Shown: one piece after another, positions 35,227 through 45,307 of the stretch
Layout of the letters: the number at the start of each line of letters is the position of its first letter
Numbering within the stretch: position 1 is the stretch's first letter
The notes under the pieces: generated by a model
Told to the model about the DNA's origin: nothing
The model's database searches: none
Seen by the model: only the letters and a program-made list of their open reading frames with translations
Assembly: GCA_032718475.1 (NCBI GenBank)
Contig: JAUCBJ010000537.1
Location: 1-50,701, forward strand
Source: Nemertoderma westbladi
Taxonomy: Eukaryota; Xenacoelomorpha; Nemertodermatida; Nemertodermatidae
Direction of reading: 5' to 3'
DNA length: 50,701 bases
Translations under genes and position numbers: made by a program

Positions 35227-36540
35227 AGCTGCTATATGAGTTTATCAATATTATAATGAGTTTATAATTAGGCTAGCAGGCGTCGCTGCCTACCCCTCAC
35301 GGCCCCCGGACAGTGCAAGATCCTCAGCGCTGATGCACTGCCGCCGCTGTGCTTATCGCCAACATAGTAGCTGCACAACGACAATAACAACCAGCGCGAG
35401 TCACTCCACTGTCCGTCCCAAGGGCTAAGATTTACTTCAGGTTATTACTGCAGAGTTAGGGCTACTTTCACAATTGCGACTCGCTACTGTAAACACACTT
35501 TAGTAGTAACATTCATCTATAAACGCACAAATTCCACACAACTGTCACAAACCGCACACATTCGGGCCATTTGTCCTTTAGTCAAGTGGCCTTCCAGAAT
35601 GCCACGTTATTATTATGTATCTCTGGATACTAGCAGTGCGCTATTTATTCCGTATGCTATTCAATGGGGCACGCTTTATTGTTCTTTTAACTCACTTCTA
35701 ATTCTAGCATGGTTGTTGCTATGGTGACATTATGGAAAGCTAGCAGTAGAATTAGGGTAATTCTCATGCATACAGATCTGGGATGCTATTTAATAATATT
35801 TCTTTAATTGTCCATATCTCCCTTATACATGATTTTATGAATTTTATCGGCTATTGACTATATATTGGAGATTCTTGCACACTAATACACTTAATAGGGT
35901 GAATCTCCGCTCCCATGATCTATTAATTAATGGAATTTTGGGAATGTCATAAATTGTATAAAAATGACAATTTATCAAATTCATTAAAAAGATGAATTTA
36001 AATTTATTCCCGTAAATTTTATTATTTAATATTAAATAGACACAATTTTATTCCAGAGCATGTCTGGGGACTAAGATCCTGAATTCTAGGGAATTTGTCC
36101 TTTTAAGAGTATCGGTAAGTGCTACGATATCTTAGTAGACTAGAATTTTAAAGGATCTAAATTTTAACAGATTTTGATTTATATATTTTCTAGAGTTACT
36201 TGTAAGTATTTACTCTATTGTATTTGTTTGACAGATTTTATAAATATTAATAGTTAATATTTAAGATGGGCACCGGTTTATTCCAGAACTTGTCTGGGGA
36301 CGTTAACCACTGATTCTAGAATTTTGTCTTTCAAGTATATCGGTGGGTGCCGCGATATCTTAATCGACTAGAATTACAGATGGTCAAAGGGTTTAACAGA
36401 TTTATTTTGCGTTTTACGCTACTGTTAAAAGGACATCACACTACTATATGTATTATTTAATATACGGTATGAGAGCAATATTGCAAGAAACACAGTGAGA
36501 AGAGGCAAGTCGTTTCCAAGGTCTACCCAGAGCTTGGTTT
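35227..36540. other. Non-coding part of the retrotransposon, with a diverged duplication
   Basis: About 36043-36170 and 36265-36395 are related direct repeats about 222 bp apart, sharing TTTATTCCAGA, TGTCTGGGGAC, CGATATCTTA and GACTAGAATT. The rest is AT-rich with no open frame of note. Confidence 0.6.
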
Positions 36541-36914
36541 ACTACTATGACTACTACTACTATGATCGGCATGCTGCATTGCAGCTGCATTTTTAAGAAT
36601 GCTGTGCCGGCTTGTCAACAAAATTGCACCGCCACAACTCCCTATCACCCATGACATTTGCTAGATTATCCGCATCTTTAAGGCCAGTGTCCTTTAAGAT
36701 GCGTCTCAAGAAAGTCATGGGCTGTCCACCATGCTTATTCACTCCATGAGGCTGCCAAAGTACAAGATTATGCACTGGCTGGTCCTCACGGCGAAAGCAA
36801 TGTCCTGCAAAGCGGAGGCGATTTTGTTCTAGTGTCAAGCTTGGGGGAACCAATGAGACACCTCCAATGTTATATAGTGTCTGGTTGGAGATGTGTGCAT
36901 TGTACTTGACACAA
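36541..36914 (-). mobile_element. 5'-truncated LINE fragment inside the retrotransposon
   Basis: The same LINE family as in the satellite array, with 3' tail of ACT/TGA trinucleotides at 36541-36562. It encodes RFAGHCFRREDQPVHNLVL and ends abruptly at about 36914 within the TTGTACTTGACACA sequence. An 86-codon frame (36593-36853) is the open part. It is shorter than the array copies and so is an independent insertion or a further deletion. Confidence 0.9.
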
Positions 36915-37404
36915 ACTTGACACTAAACGTTAAAATGTCACAATGTTAAAATGTCTATTTAGTTCACAAGGGGAGTCCCCAGCGTTTAACTCATAAAAAC
37001 AAACTTGACACAACTGGTTTAGCCGAGACACGAGGATCTGAATTTTGCATTCCTAATACTCTACTTACCAATAATACTTGAATATAGTAGGAGCTTTATT
37101 GTACTTTAATAAGTACGGACATTTCATCTTATTGTAGTCACGTATTTATAATATGATACGGACAGTAAGGAAAGAGAAAAATAATTATTTCTCGCCGTCG
37201 CACTAAATATATAATATATAAGTAATTAAGTAATAAACGCGAATATATATGGCACTAATCTACTAAATAATCGCTAAAATAACATTCTACTAAATAAAAT
37301 TAAAGAAAACTATTATAATAAAATTACATAATAATACATACCTAAATATAAAAATAATAAAGACAGATATAAATAATATAGTCACACACCCACTCCAGAC
37401 GCTG
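36915..37404. other. Non-coding spacer of the retrotransposon
   Basis: AT-rich sequence. Near 36919-37015 the word AACTTGACAC is repeated and a GGGGAGTCCCCAG motif recurs as GGGGAGTCCCTAG at about 37412, just inside the polyprotein end. No gene seen. Confidence 0.5.
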
Positions 37405-38085
37405 TCACGTTGGGGAGTCCCTAGATGTCTGTTGGATTAGGGAGGTGGTCGTGGGAAGAGTATCTTGCCTTCCATAGTTTCCGGAGAGTTCTCTGTCTCT
37501 TTCCAGTAAATATAAACGACCAACTGGGCGATTGAGCTGCTGTGTCTCGAAGACAATTCCCGTTTTCTTAAAGTTACGTCGCATGACGACGAGTTCTACC
37601 GATCGCACCAAACCATCATCCGAGATATGAGTCTCGATGATACGACCTGTCTGCCACCGCTTACGTGGAAGATCTGAATCCACAATAAGGACCATGTCTC
37701 CAGCGCCGACGTTTTCTTGCTGCGCAAACCACTTAGTTCGAAGTTGTAGCGTGGGCAGATAATGTTTTTCGAAATGGTCAGCGAAATGACGGGATAACAA
37801 CTGCATAAGTTGCCAAGTTTGCCGGCAGTATTCGTCTCCGTCCGTGATTTCCGATCGTGGGAGCATGGCTACAGGTTTCTTCAGTAGGAAGTGCGCGGGT
37901 GTTAGCGCTTCCAGGGAATCGGAACTCAATGAGACTGGCATAAGCGGTCTCTCGTTGAGATAGGCGGCGATTTCCTCCATTAACGTCCGCAAAAGTTCGT
38001 CGGTGAGATACGCGCGGCATGGCACTATAAAGTGAAATGCGTCTTCACGCTTCTGATTAATCTCTCCCAACTTCCTCCCCACCAA
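37405..38085 (-). CDS. Integrase C-terminal part with DUF5641-like domain
   Basis: 226 codons in frame 3 relative to the upstream integrase part, overlapping it by about 60 bp through a frame change. The first third (YLTDELLRTLMEEIAAYLNERPL, shown here as YLTDELLRTL, LNERPL, then LTPAHFLL) is the region that follows the catalytic glutamate in BEL/Pao integrases. Then comes GAGDMVLIVDSDLPRKRW and a DDGLVRSVEL stretch, matching the DUF5641 domain that ends these polyproteins. Probable role: DNA binding and target joining by integrase. The stop lies at 37405-37407. Confidence 0.85.
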   Translation of the reverse strand: MVGRKLGEINQKREDAFHFIVPCRAYLTDELLRTLMEEIAAYLNERPLMPVSLSSDSLEALTPAHFLLKKPVAMLPRSEITDGDEYCRQTWQLMQLLSRHFADHFEKHYLPTLQLRTKWFAQQENVGAGDMVLIVDSDLPRKRWQTGRIIETHISDDGLVRSVELVVMRRNFKKTGIVFETQQLNRPVGRLYLLERDRELSGNYGRQDTLPTTTSLIQQTSRDSPT

Positions 38086-38780
38086 GGGGCGTCGGCGGCG
38101 TTGAAGGTCCAGCTAGACGCTGTTACCCTTAGCTGATCGTCCACCTGTCTTTGGTTCCAATCTTTGACGTAAGCCTTGATTTCATTGTTGGCACCAATGA
38201 AGTTCGTTCCCTTATCAGATCTCATCGTGTTACTAGTTCCAAAGCAAGCGATCTGTCGGCGTAAGCTCAATATGAAGCTATTGGTAGACAAATCGTTCAC
38301 CATATCGAGATGGATAGCTCTACAAGTCATACAGACAAAGATGACACACCATCTCTTGACTATAGTCCTAGCACGATATACTTCAATAGGGCCAAATAAA
38401 TCCACACCGGTATTAGTAAAGGGTGGTTCATAGAAGCTTACTTGTTCCCTAGGTAATTCTGCCTCTCGCTGTGTTAAAGGCCTACTGAATGCTTTCCTAC
38501 AGGGTATGCAGTTCCTAAGAACTTGGTTCAGAGCTCTACGGGGTTTATGAAAATAATAGTGAGTTCGAATTTCGCTAAGAACTCGTTCTCTACCAGCATG
38601 ATAAAGCTTACTGTGAACATCTACAATCATCTTGATTTGAATTTCAAGATTTCTAATGAGTATGGGAAACTTAGTGTCAAAGGATAATGGAGCATTAGTC
38701 AGTCTCCCTCCAACACTTATTAACCCATCTATCATTGTGCTAGAGAAACGATCCCTTAAGCGCATCTGTGGATTTCTCAA
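38025..38780 (-). CDS. Integrase, zinc-binding and catalytic core
   Basis: Inserts the element's DNA copy into the genome. Seen: an HHCC zinc-binding motif (H about 55 and 61, C about 91 and 94, in VDVHSKLYHAG and NCIPC), then the DDE core with D in TGVDLFGP (about 128), D in MRSDKGTNF (about 188) and E in GGSWERLIRSV (about 236). All three catalytic residues are present. The frame is lost just after the glutamate (about 38060), which separates the C-terminal domain. The first codons are not a natural start: the segment is in the same frame as the RNase H part and is separated from it by one TAG. Confidence 0.9.
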   Translation of the reverse strand: MRNPQMRLRDRFSSTMIDGLISVGGRLTNAPLSFDTKFPILIRNLEIQIKMIVDVHSKLYHAGRERVLSEIRTHYYFHKPRRALNQVLRNCIPCRKAFSRPLTQREAELPREQVSFYEPPFTNTGVDLFGPIEVYRARTIVKRWCVIFVCMTCRAIHLDMVNDLSTNSFILSLRRQIACFGTSNTMRSDKGTNFIGANNEIKAYVKDWNQRQVDDQLRVTASSWTFNAADAPWWGGSWERLIRSVKTHFTL

Positions 38781-38831
38781 TAACAGGAAATACTTATCGG
38801 AATCCTCATAGCATTGCAGGAGTCTCAGTAT

Positions 38832-39914
38832 CTATTTATTGGTTTCTTCATGCTCCTGGTAACTGATCTTCTCCTTCAGAAACCTGTCGGATATCTTGTA
38901 TTTGGGAAGATCTTTAACAACATGGACCTGCGCAGATGTCAGTGGAGCGGTATCACTAGTGGTCTTCGTCCTGGAGTAGTGATGATGAAAACATCGCTTT
39001 AAATATGTAACGGCCTTACAGAGCCGATTCCAGGAACTATAGTGATGTATCGCTCTCTGCAGGAGGGGTGAGAGTCCTTGCGAGACGTCTGGTATTCCAG
39101 ATTTCCAATCCCTCTCTCTGATTTCCACAACAGACTTATTTGTGGCTGTGGGTTTCGGATCCAAAGCGTCGTCTCCGGAAGTGTGTAGTACAGACAGATC
39201 TACCACGGGTTTAAATAACTTCGATTTACTCGCCCGAGTTTTAGGTTTGACTTTCTCCGCTCCCTTGGCCTGTCTAATCTCCGCCGTAGTAAGATGAGGA
39301 GGCCATTCATCCTCTTCTTTGCTTAGGAAGTCGGGTCCACCTAACCAGTCTGGAGTATCTATCAGTTCTTGTGGAGTTGCTCCCCTGGAGGCGATGTCTG
39401 CTGGATTAATCGTTCCGGGGCAATGTCTCCATTGATCTATCTTCGTGCGACTAAGTATAATGGCTACTCTGTTGGTAACGAAGACGCTGAACTGACAGAC
39501 TTCATTGGTTATATACTCCAACACGAGTAAAGCATCGGTCCAATAGATAGTTTTCTCCAGTGGATAGTCGATCTGTTCTGTTACATTCCGGCCGATGGCT
39601 GTAGCGTATAGAGCCGCTTTCAACTCCGCTCGAGGAACTTTCAACTTGTTGTTTATCAAGGCCTTAGAGGTAACCAAGGCGACCTTAATTCCATCCGGAG
39701 TTTCAACTCTCAGGTAGGCTACTATACCTATTCCCATATCGCTAGCGTCTCCAAACACATGGAGTTGAGAGGAATACGTAGGGAGAACATGACCAAAATA
39801 TGAACGGGAAATTATAAAGTTCTTGATTGATGGTAGAGAATCTTCCCATTTCATCCACTTCTTTAATAGTTCTCCCTTAAGTGGATCGTCCCATGAGTGG
39901 TTTTCAAGCCACAT
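38832..39914 (-). CDS. RNase H and connection region of pol
   Basis: RNase H removes the RNA strand after reverse transcription. Seen: a fold-type sequence with D in HVFGDASDMG (about 54), E in VPRAELKAAL (about 93) and D in IYWTDALLVL (about 119), followed by NPADIASRGATPQEL and WLGGPDFL, both usual in BEL/Pao. It overlaps the end of the reverse-transcriptase frame by 52 bp. The change of frame lies at a run of A near 39902 and is not a classical slippery heptamer, so I read it as a lost base. A TAG closes the segment; the next part continues in the same frame. Confidence 0.9.
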   Translation of the reverse strand: MWLENHSWDDPLKGELLKKWMKWEDSLPSIKNFIISRSYFGHVLPTYSSQLHVFGDASDMGIGIVAYLRVETPDGIKVALVTSKALINNKLKVPRAELKAALYATAIGRNVTEQIDYPLEKTIYWTDALLVLEYITNEVCQFSVFVTNRVAIILSRTKIDQWRHCPGTINPADIASRGATPQELIDTPDWLGGPDFLSKEEDEWPPHLTTAEIRQAKGAEKVKPKTRASKSKLFKPVVDLSVLHTSGDDALDPKPTATNKSVVEIRERDWKSGIPDVSQGLSPLLQRAIHHYSSWNRLCKAVTYLKRCFHHHYSRTKTTSDTAPLTSAQVHVVKDLPKYKISDRFLKEKISYQEHEETNK

Positions 39915-42900
39915 TTTTGTTGTACTAAACTCCGAGCAATCAATATAACCGGGCTAATAAATCCCAATGGATCGAAATAAGTGCTCAGGATACTTAGACA
40001 AATCCGTTTAGTCCGAACTGGATTATCTCGCTGTTTTAGCTGGAAAAACAGGATATCTCTCTCTGTGTCCCATTTCAAACCAAGTGTCTTGGTTTCTGGA
40101 AGATCGTCTTTGATTAGGTCTAGATCTTTAACTCCTCGGTCTTCTACCGGGATCGATTCCAGATACTCACGGGAGTTGCTGGTGAATTTAGTTAATCGAA
40201 ATCCACCTCTTTTCAAGCACTCTACCGTTCCTTTGGCGACATCAATGGCTTCTTCCACTGATGGGAGGGACTTTAAATTGTCGTCCATGTATATATCCCG
40301 TTTGATGTTGTCGATCACCTCTTTAGAGAAGGCGTCCCGGTTGTCATCAGCAGTGGTGCGCACTACTGAGCAGGCGTTTGAAGGGCTCGAGATGATCCCA
40401 AAAGCCTGGATGGTCATCCAGTACTCCACCGGTTTCTGGTTGAGGTCTCCCTCAGGCCACCACAGAAATCGTAGGCTGTCTCGATCCCTATCCAGCGCCT
40501 TAACTTGTAAGAACATGCCTTCTATATCGGAGGCGAAAGCGATTGAATATTGTCGTAATCTTAAAAGTATTCCCAACAAGGATTGGAGTAAGTTGGGTCC
40601 TGGCAACAACTCGGAATTGAGGGATTGGCCCATGTAGAGGGCGGAGCCGTCAAATACTACCCGGACTTGGTTGGGTTTACCGGGTTTGGGAACGTAATGA
40701 TGTGTTAGATAGTACGTTCTCTCAGTTATGGGTGTATCTTCCGGTACTCGCTCCGCATATCCCTTGTCAATAAATTTCTTCAACTGAGTTTTGTACATTT
40801 CCTTAGCTGAAGCATTTGCCGTAAGGCGTCGATGTAGTTGCGCAATTCTTTTCTCCGCCAAGGGTCGGTTGTTTATAAATATAGGTTCTCGCTTTCGAAA
40901 TGGCACACCAATTTCATATCTACCTTGATCTTTAAGAAAACGTGTAGTTGTTTCCTGTATCTGCTTGGATCTTTCTTCTTCTACCGATAGGGCCTTATCG
41001 TAGGAATTAGGCTCTACAGCCTCTTGAGTAAAGAATCGTACGGCGTGTTCATCCCGAGTCTTCGCGTTGTAGCGATCTATCACGTCATTCAGTTCGTCGT
41101 TATAGTCGACTGGTCCTGATGGACGAATGAGTTGACATAGGTTCACTTGGTTTTGCCAAGTTTCGTTTTCCGTAAGGAGGTCGATGGTATTCTCCTCGTC
41201 GAAGAGTTGGTGGATATCGTCATTATCTGAGGAGTATGGTGTTCCCTCAGTTGTGTCGTCTACCTCACTGTTCTCCTCTTCCCATTCACTTACCTGGTAG
41301 ACCCGTTCTTTGGGTAACCTTTCCATGAGAGTTCTACGGGAAGGGCCAGTAAAGTACCAACCTACTCTAGTTCTTCCCGCATAGGTTTGTAGTGGTTGCG
41401 GTTGAGCAGGCCGTTTCTCCAATGTCTCAAGCGCCTCATGCGCATTTTGGCCGATGAGTATTTGCACTCCAGGGTAGTCTGTGTTGAATCTAGGTATCTT
41501 AAGCTGCTGGGTGAAATCGTCCTCATCCCAGTTATAAGGTTCCACTTGGCTGGTAGCGAAGTTCTTTATCGCTACCATTTTTACTGACCTTATACTGTGT
41601 TCTCCTAGTTCATCCTGGGGGGTGGACAACGCACCTACATAGTAATCTGCAATTACTGTAGATTTCCAAACCTGCATAATTCCTGACATGTTTAACTTAG
41701 TTCGGAACTTGGGTTGTCCAGCAAAGATGTCTTCGGCTAGTTCTTTGTCGATGAATGTTCCTGTGCTGCCGGAGTCAAGGAGGGCATTCACTATATAACT
41801 CTTGTCAGGCCCGTGGACTCTCAACTGCACTATGGGAAATTCTCGGATTCCTACGTTGGAAGTTGGTGCTTTCCAAGATGGTTGTCGGTCAGGAGTAGTT
41901 AGGGGGAGCTCATTGTCGGTTTCCTTCTCATACGTAAGTGCTCGATACACTGCGGTATTTATTAGGTAACAGGATTCGTTTTCGTCGGAGAATTCGTCCG
42001 TATAGAATCCTTCCATCTCAGAACTTTGGTCAGTGTCGTTCACATCACTGAATTGGACATGTAGTTCGGACTCACTTACCTGACTCGGGCTGTTTCTTTC
42101 GAATTCAGTGTGCAACAAGATATGATGTTTCGCGCCGCACTTTGCACACCTTGCGTCGGAGTAACAGGTTCGCCGTTGGTGTCCTTGTCTGAGGCAATTA
42201 TAACACAACCGCTTATCCCACATGACTTTACGTCTATCTTTTAGTGATTTCTTTAAAAATTTATCACACACACTTAAACGGTGGGACCCGTCGCACAGCG
42301 CACATTTTGGTTTGATGTTACTCACCTTACCTTGGGTAACGTTGTGCACTCTCGTTCTTTCCTCGGGCTTTCTTCCGTGAACTCTATTAGGAGACGTAGG
42401 AGGAGTTTTTGTTACCTGTTCTCTCCTGTCATTGGTTCGAGACTTAAATTTACTTACGTCTTTAGGCGCTTTGTTGATATAGTAAGATCTTTCAGTGTCT
42501 TTCCCGCTGTCCTCTTCTTGAGAAGCCTGGCTTTCGCCGTCGTCGGTATAACACACTGGTGTTACTTTTCTCCTAGAAACGGGTTTCTCACTTACCTTAT
42601 TTTCCGGTGTCTTCTCTCTGGACTGCTTTAGGAGCTGTAATTTTACTTCTCCATCTAAGAATGACATGAGATCAGCCATGGTAGGGTCTCGTCGTTGTTG
42701 TTCCATCATATATAACACTTTCTTATCCCAGCGTGTACCTACTCCACCCTTTGGTAAAGTAGATGCTACGGCTCCAATAACCATAGAACTCTGATATTCA
42801 TGAGACTTACCTAGCCAATCTAATTGTCTACAGATCTCCTGAATCTCATCGGAAAACTCTATAATCCCGCTGCTAATGAACTTTCGGGGCGCTACCAATT

Positions 42901-43069
42901 TTGCATACAAATACCTAGCTATGTTATTCCTATTACCATACCTGATGTTTAGTGTATCCCAAACTTGTCTTAATCCATCTGGATGTCCAATAAACTTTAA
43001 CGCCATTAACTTGGGAGATCCTTCCAAGCACTCGATGAGGAATCTAAGTTTCTCTCCGTTAGATAGCAC
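39863..43069 (-). CDS. Gag C-terminal part, protease and reverse transcriptase (1068 codons)
   Basis: Order of domains: residues 1-150 DUF1759-like gag (KLRFLIECLEGSP, WDTLNIRYGNRNNI); about 255-325 zinc knuckles (CALCDGSHRLSVC, CYNCLRQGHQRRTC, CAKCGAKHHILLH), which bind nucleic acid; about 430 aspartic protease motif LLDSGSTGTFID (A17 type); about 785-1060 reverse transcriptase with VRVVFDGSA, motif A ASDIEGMFLQV (about 846) and catalytic YMDD (about 927-930). BEL/Pao enzymes often have YVDD; YMDD is a known alternative in retroelements. Catalytic residues look intact. The start given is simply the first ATG after the frame change near 43098; the gag domain really begins upstream in the other frame. 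Confidence 0.93.
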   Translation of the reverse strand: MLSNGEKLRFLIECLEGSPKLMALKFIGHPDGLRQVWDTLNIRYGNRNNIARYLYAKLVAPRKFISSGIIEFSDEIQEICRQLDWLGKSHEYQSSMVIGAVASTLPKGGVGTRWDKKVLYMMEQQRRDPTMADLMSFLDGEVKLQLLKQSREKTPENKVSEKPVSRRKVTPVCYTDDGESQASQEEDSGKDTERSYYINKAPKDVSKFKSRTNDRREQVTKTPPTSPNRVHGRKPEERTRVHNVTQGKVSNIKPKCALCDGSHRLSVCDKFLKKSLKDRRKVMWDKRLCYNCLRQGHQRRTCYSDARCAKCGAKHHILLHTEFERNSPSQVSESELHVQFSDVNDTDQSSEMEGFYTDEFSDENESCYLINTAVYRALTYEKETDNELPLTTPDRQPSWKAPTSNVGIREFPIVQLRVHGPDKSYIVNALLDSGSTGTFIDKELAEDIFAGQPKFRTKLNMSGIMQVWKSTVIADYYVGALSTPQDELGEHSIRSVKMVAIKNFATSQVEPYNWDEDDFTQQLKIPRFNTDYPGVQILIGQNAHEALETLEKRPAQPQPLQTYAGRTRVGWYFTGPSRRTLMERLPKERVYQVSEWEEENSEVDDTTEGTPYSSDNDDIHQLFDEENTIDLLTENETWQNQVNLCQLIRPSGPVDYNDELNDVIDRYNAKTRDEHAVRFFTQEAVEPNSYDKALSVEEERSKQIQETTTRFLKDQGRYEIGVPFRKREPIFINNRPLAEKRIAQLHRRLTANASAKEMYKTQLKKFIDKGYAERVPEDTPITERTYYLTHHYVPKPGKPNQVRVVFDGSALYMGQSLNSELLPGPNLLQSLLGILLRLRQYSIAFASDIEGMFLQVKALDRDRDSLRFLWWPEGDLNQKPVEYWMTIQAFGIISSPSNACSVVRTTADDNRDAFSKEVIDNIKRDIYMDDNLKSLPSVEEAIDVAKGTVECLKRGGFRLTKFTSNSREYLESIPVEDRGVKDLDLIKDDLPETKTLGLKWDTERDILFFQLKQRDNPVRTKRICLSILSTYFDPLGFISPVILIARSLVQQKCGLKTTHGTIHLRENY

Positions 43070-43100
43070 AGAGTTCTGTATGTTATCTTTATAATATTCA

Positions 43101-43823
43101 TTAAAACCATTTCATCTCATCTCCATTGAACTTGACGATCTCTCCCACCTTTACCGCTTGACGGGCTTCGGTTCTAGCCATTTGACGCGTAAAACTTTCT
43201 TGGGCCATCGTGTTATTTAATATCGAGTTATCGGTATATAAATTTCTCGGATTATGATCAGGTCTATATGGAATATCATTGTCAACAGGTTTATAATTAC
43301 CCTTAATACGGTTTACTATAGGAGTTTCTACTTCACTAGCAGTATAGATGCGTGTAGGCTCCACACCTTGCGCATGAAATACTTCAGACCTAACAGGTTG
43401 ACACATTGTTACAGGGGGTGGTGGTATACCCTTTTGTATATTTACCAATTTATCGCGTTCTAACGCGATACTCTGCAGCACTTCTTGCAACTCTAACCTA
43501 CCCTCTCTGACTGTTCCCTTTAACTGCTGAACAGTCCCTTCCATCTCCCAGATCTGCTGAGAGGAGCAGAAACGGTGTTCCCTCAGCTGCCCGAGCAGGA
43601 GACCCATCTCCCGCCGTCCCTCATCCACCCACTCCACCGCCGAAGCAGGAGCTGCCAACATAGTAGCGGGTAGACGAGGGACAACGGGCGACAAATCGTT
43701 GATATTTCGCTCGGAGTCCAGGACAGGAACTGTCTCAGGGGCAGTTCTGCTGGGCACAGGTAGTTTAGTGCTGTGCAAAGGGAATTTAGAGGTAGGTTCT
43801 GGGAGTACAGGTGTCTCTATCAC
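43101..43823 (-). CDS. Gag middle region, Pro-rich then coiled-coil
   Basis: 240 codons open before the frame change. The N-terminal half is Pro/Thr/Ser-rich; the middle (about 70-125) has a helical, charged pattern (LLGQLREHRFCSSQQIWEME) suited to a coiled coil. It ends FNGDEMKWF, the beginning of the DUF1759-like gag fold that continues in another frame at 43069. Role inferred: assembly of the gag particle. Upstream, protein-like sequence in this frame extends to about 43900, where the preceding segment stops. No known catalytic motif. Confidence 0.75.
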   Translation of the reverse strand: MIETPVLPEPTSKFPLHSTKLPVPSRTAPETVPVLDSERNINDLSPVVPRLPATMLAAPASAVEWVDEGRREMGLLLGQLREHRFCSSQQIWEMEGTVQQLKGTVREGRLELQEVLQSIALERDKLVNIQKGIPPPPVTMCQPVRSEVFHAQGVEPTRIYTASEVETPIVNRIKGNYKPVDNDIPYRPDHNPRNLYTDNSILNNTMAQESFTRQMARTEARQAVKVGEIVKFNGDEMKWF

Positions 43824-43888
43824 CGAAGGGGTGGCTTCAAGAACAGGCCTAATTATTTCAGGCTCATCTACTATAGTAGGGAGTCTTT

Positions 43889-44617
43889 CTATTCTAATAA
43901 TCTGGTCTGTGGGTTCTGTACACCTAAGTCTGTGCTAGCTAGTTGCCTTCTAACAGCTGGGGGCAAATCAGGCAATTTCTGACGGTGGGGCATTCTTCTA
44001 CGCCTGCTTAGACGAGATCTATTTCCCCCGCCTTCAGGATCGGTGGTATCGCCTTCATCAGATGATGTAAATCCCTGTCTTTTGGGAGTAGATCGACTTA
44101 TCATCTGCATTTGACTAGCTGTTAACTGTTTATTCATGTAGTCTTGCTTCTCTTGAAGATTTTCCAAATCTAGTTGGGTGGTCTCTTCAGATGCTCTCCG
44201 TTCTGCTTCTGCCACTGCTATCTTTCTTTCCACTTCTGCCGCTTTTCTTTCCGCTTCTGCCGCTTTTCTTTCCACTTCTGCCGCTGCCTCTGCCACTTTT
44301 CTTTCCACTTCTGCCGCTGCCTCTGCCGCTTTTCTTTCCACTTCTGCCGCTGCCTCTACCGCTTTTCTTTCCACTTCTGCCGCTTTTCTTTCCACTTCTG
44401 CCGCTTTTCTTTCTGCTTCTGCCGCTGCCACTGCCGCTGCTGCTGTCTTTCTGTCTTCTATACGTTTTTTCTTTACTTGTTCTTCTTGGACCCTAGTGAT
44501 GCGGAGGCGTTCATCAAATTTAGCTTGGTTTGCAGCTAACATTTCCGCATCTATTGCGTCCAACACAAACTTGGCTCCTTCACTATTAGGACGAAGTCCA
44601 GCCAGCCTTCTCCTCAA
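43889..44617 (-). CDS. Polyprotein N-terminal extension, AE/RK-rich coiled coil
   Basis: 242 codons in the same frame as the segment before it, which ends at a TAG. Residues about 55-140 are a repetitive charged helix of the type AAEVERKAAE, copied about ten times, and should form a long coiled coil. A Ser/Arg-rich part follows (NRSRLSRRRRMPHRQKL) that may bind nucleic acid. Family not recognised; it is assigned to the gag extension by frame and position. The plus-strand frames opposite (44174-44642) are shadows of the repeat. Confidence 0.7.
   Translation of the reverse strand: MRRRLAGLRPNSEGAKFVLDAIDAEMLAANQAKFDERLRITRVQEEQVKKKRIEDRKTAAAAVAAAEAERKAAEVERKAAEVERKAVEAAAEVERKAAEAAAEVERKVAEAAAEVERKAAEAERKAAEVERKIAVAEAERRASEETTQLDLENLQEKQDYMNKQLTASQMQMISRSTPKRQGFTSSDEGDTTDPEGGGNRSRLSRRRRMPHRQKLPDLPPAVRRQLASTDLGVQNPQTRLLE
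44213..44450. repeat. Coding minisatellite encoding the coiled-coil repeat
   Basis: Tandem TTTCTTTCCACTTCTGCCGC-type units (plus strand) with CTGCCTCTGCC inserts; this repeat expands the minus-strand AAEVERK helix. Copy number may vary between copies of the element. Confidence 0.85.
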
Positions 44618-44677
44618 CTCTTCATCACCTAGAAATCGTTGATAGTCTGACAGATAGATGTCAATAGTGTCCTTCTT

Positions 44678-45307
44678 CTACGGTTTCTCTGCTGTCGATT
44701 CGCTTTCCACCTGAGAAAAGGTAGCGTCTGTTGATTCTCCGTGGGTTGAGTGCTCAGCCAGCTGAAATTTCCACTGGGCCATTCCTTGAACCTTGAGACT
44801 CACCCGCTGGAACCAAGTCTTTACGGCAACTTGCAACGACGTGTCTTGTCTTCTTTTCGAAGCTTCCTCAAAGGCCGATAGGATTAGTCTGATTCTTCGA
44901 ATTCTTTCTCTAACTTGATAAAGCAGCTCTCCCTGCTCTTGAGGTCCTTGGGGTTGTCGAAACAGTTGTTCTTCTAATCGCTCCAAAGAGCTGAAGAATC
45001 CCTGTACATATCCTGCTGCCGACCTCTTCCACACAGCTGGATCACTAGTGTCTTTTGTCACTCCCATCCTGTGTATGTCTTCCCAGGCAACTTCCGATAA
45101 GTCAAACGGGAGTCCGGGTCTGGGGAAGTTCCATTGCGACTCGACAATAGACTTCAGTTCCTCCCTTGTGTATCCCGCATAACTATCCTTGGTCGATCGC
45201 TTACTTCTCGCCCAATCAATTTGGTGTTCCTCCACCGCAATCAATACCCTAGTGAGTACGGCTGCAGGAAGGATGAGAAGGGGATCCGAATAAACCGCAT
45301 CTGCCAT
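44678..45307 (-). CDS. Polyprotein N-terminal domain of unknown function
   Basis: 209 codons beginning MADAVYSDPLLILP. Sequence is mixed helical with several Trp (VESQWNF, VAWEDIH, VWKRSAAGYVQGFF) and ends in TAEKP before TAG at 44678-44680. Protein-like sequence continues in the same frame after the TAG (KKDTIDIYLSDYQ), so this is probably an internal part of a longer protein. No family recognised. It could be matrix- or capsid-like, by position only. Confidence 0.65.
   Translation of the reverse strand: MADAVYSDPLLILPAAVLTRVLIAVEEHQIDWARSKRSTKDSYAGYTREELKSIVESQWNFPRPGLPFDLSEVAWEDIHRMGVTKDTSDPAVWKRSAAGYVQGFFSSLERLEEQLFRQPQGPQEQGELLYQVRERIRRIRLILSAFEEASKRRQDTSLQVAVKTWFQRVSLKVQGMAQWKFQLAEHSTHGESTDATFSQVESESTAEKP

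Noticed and set aside
39890-39915. Programmed frameshift between reverse transcriptase and RNase H
   Set aside because: The site is a plain run of A without a classical slippery heptamer and lies inside one continuous enzyme region; a lost base is simpler.
39981-40637. 218-codon plus-strand frame
   Set aside because: It is the antisense shadow of the reverse-transcriptase coding region.
44174-44642. Phe/Cys-rich and Ser/Ala-rich plus-strand frames
   Set aside because: They are antisense to the coiled-coil repeat of the polyprotein; the low complexity comes from that minisatellite.
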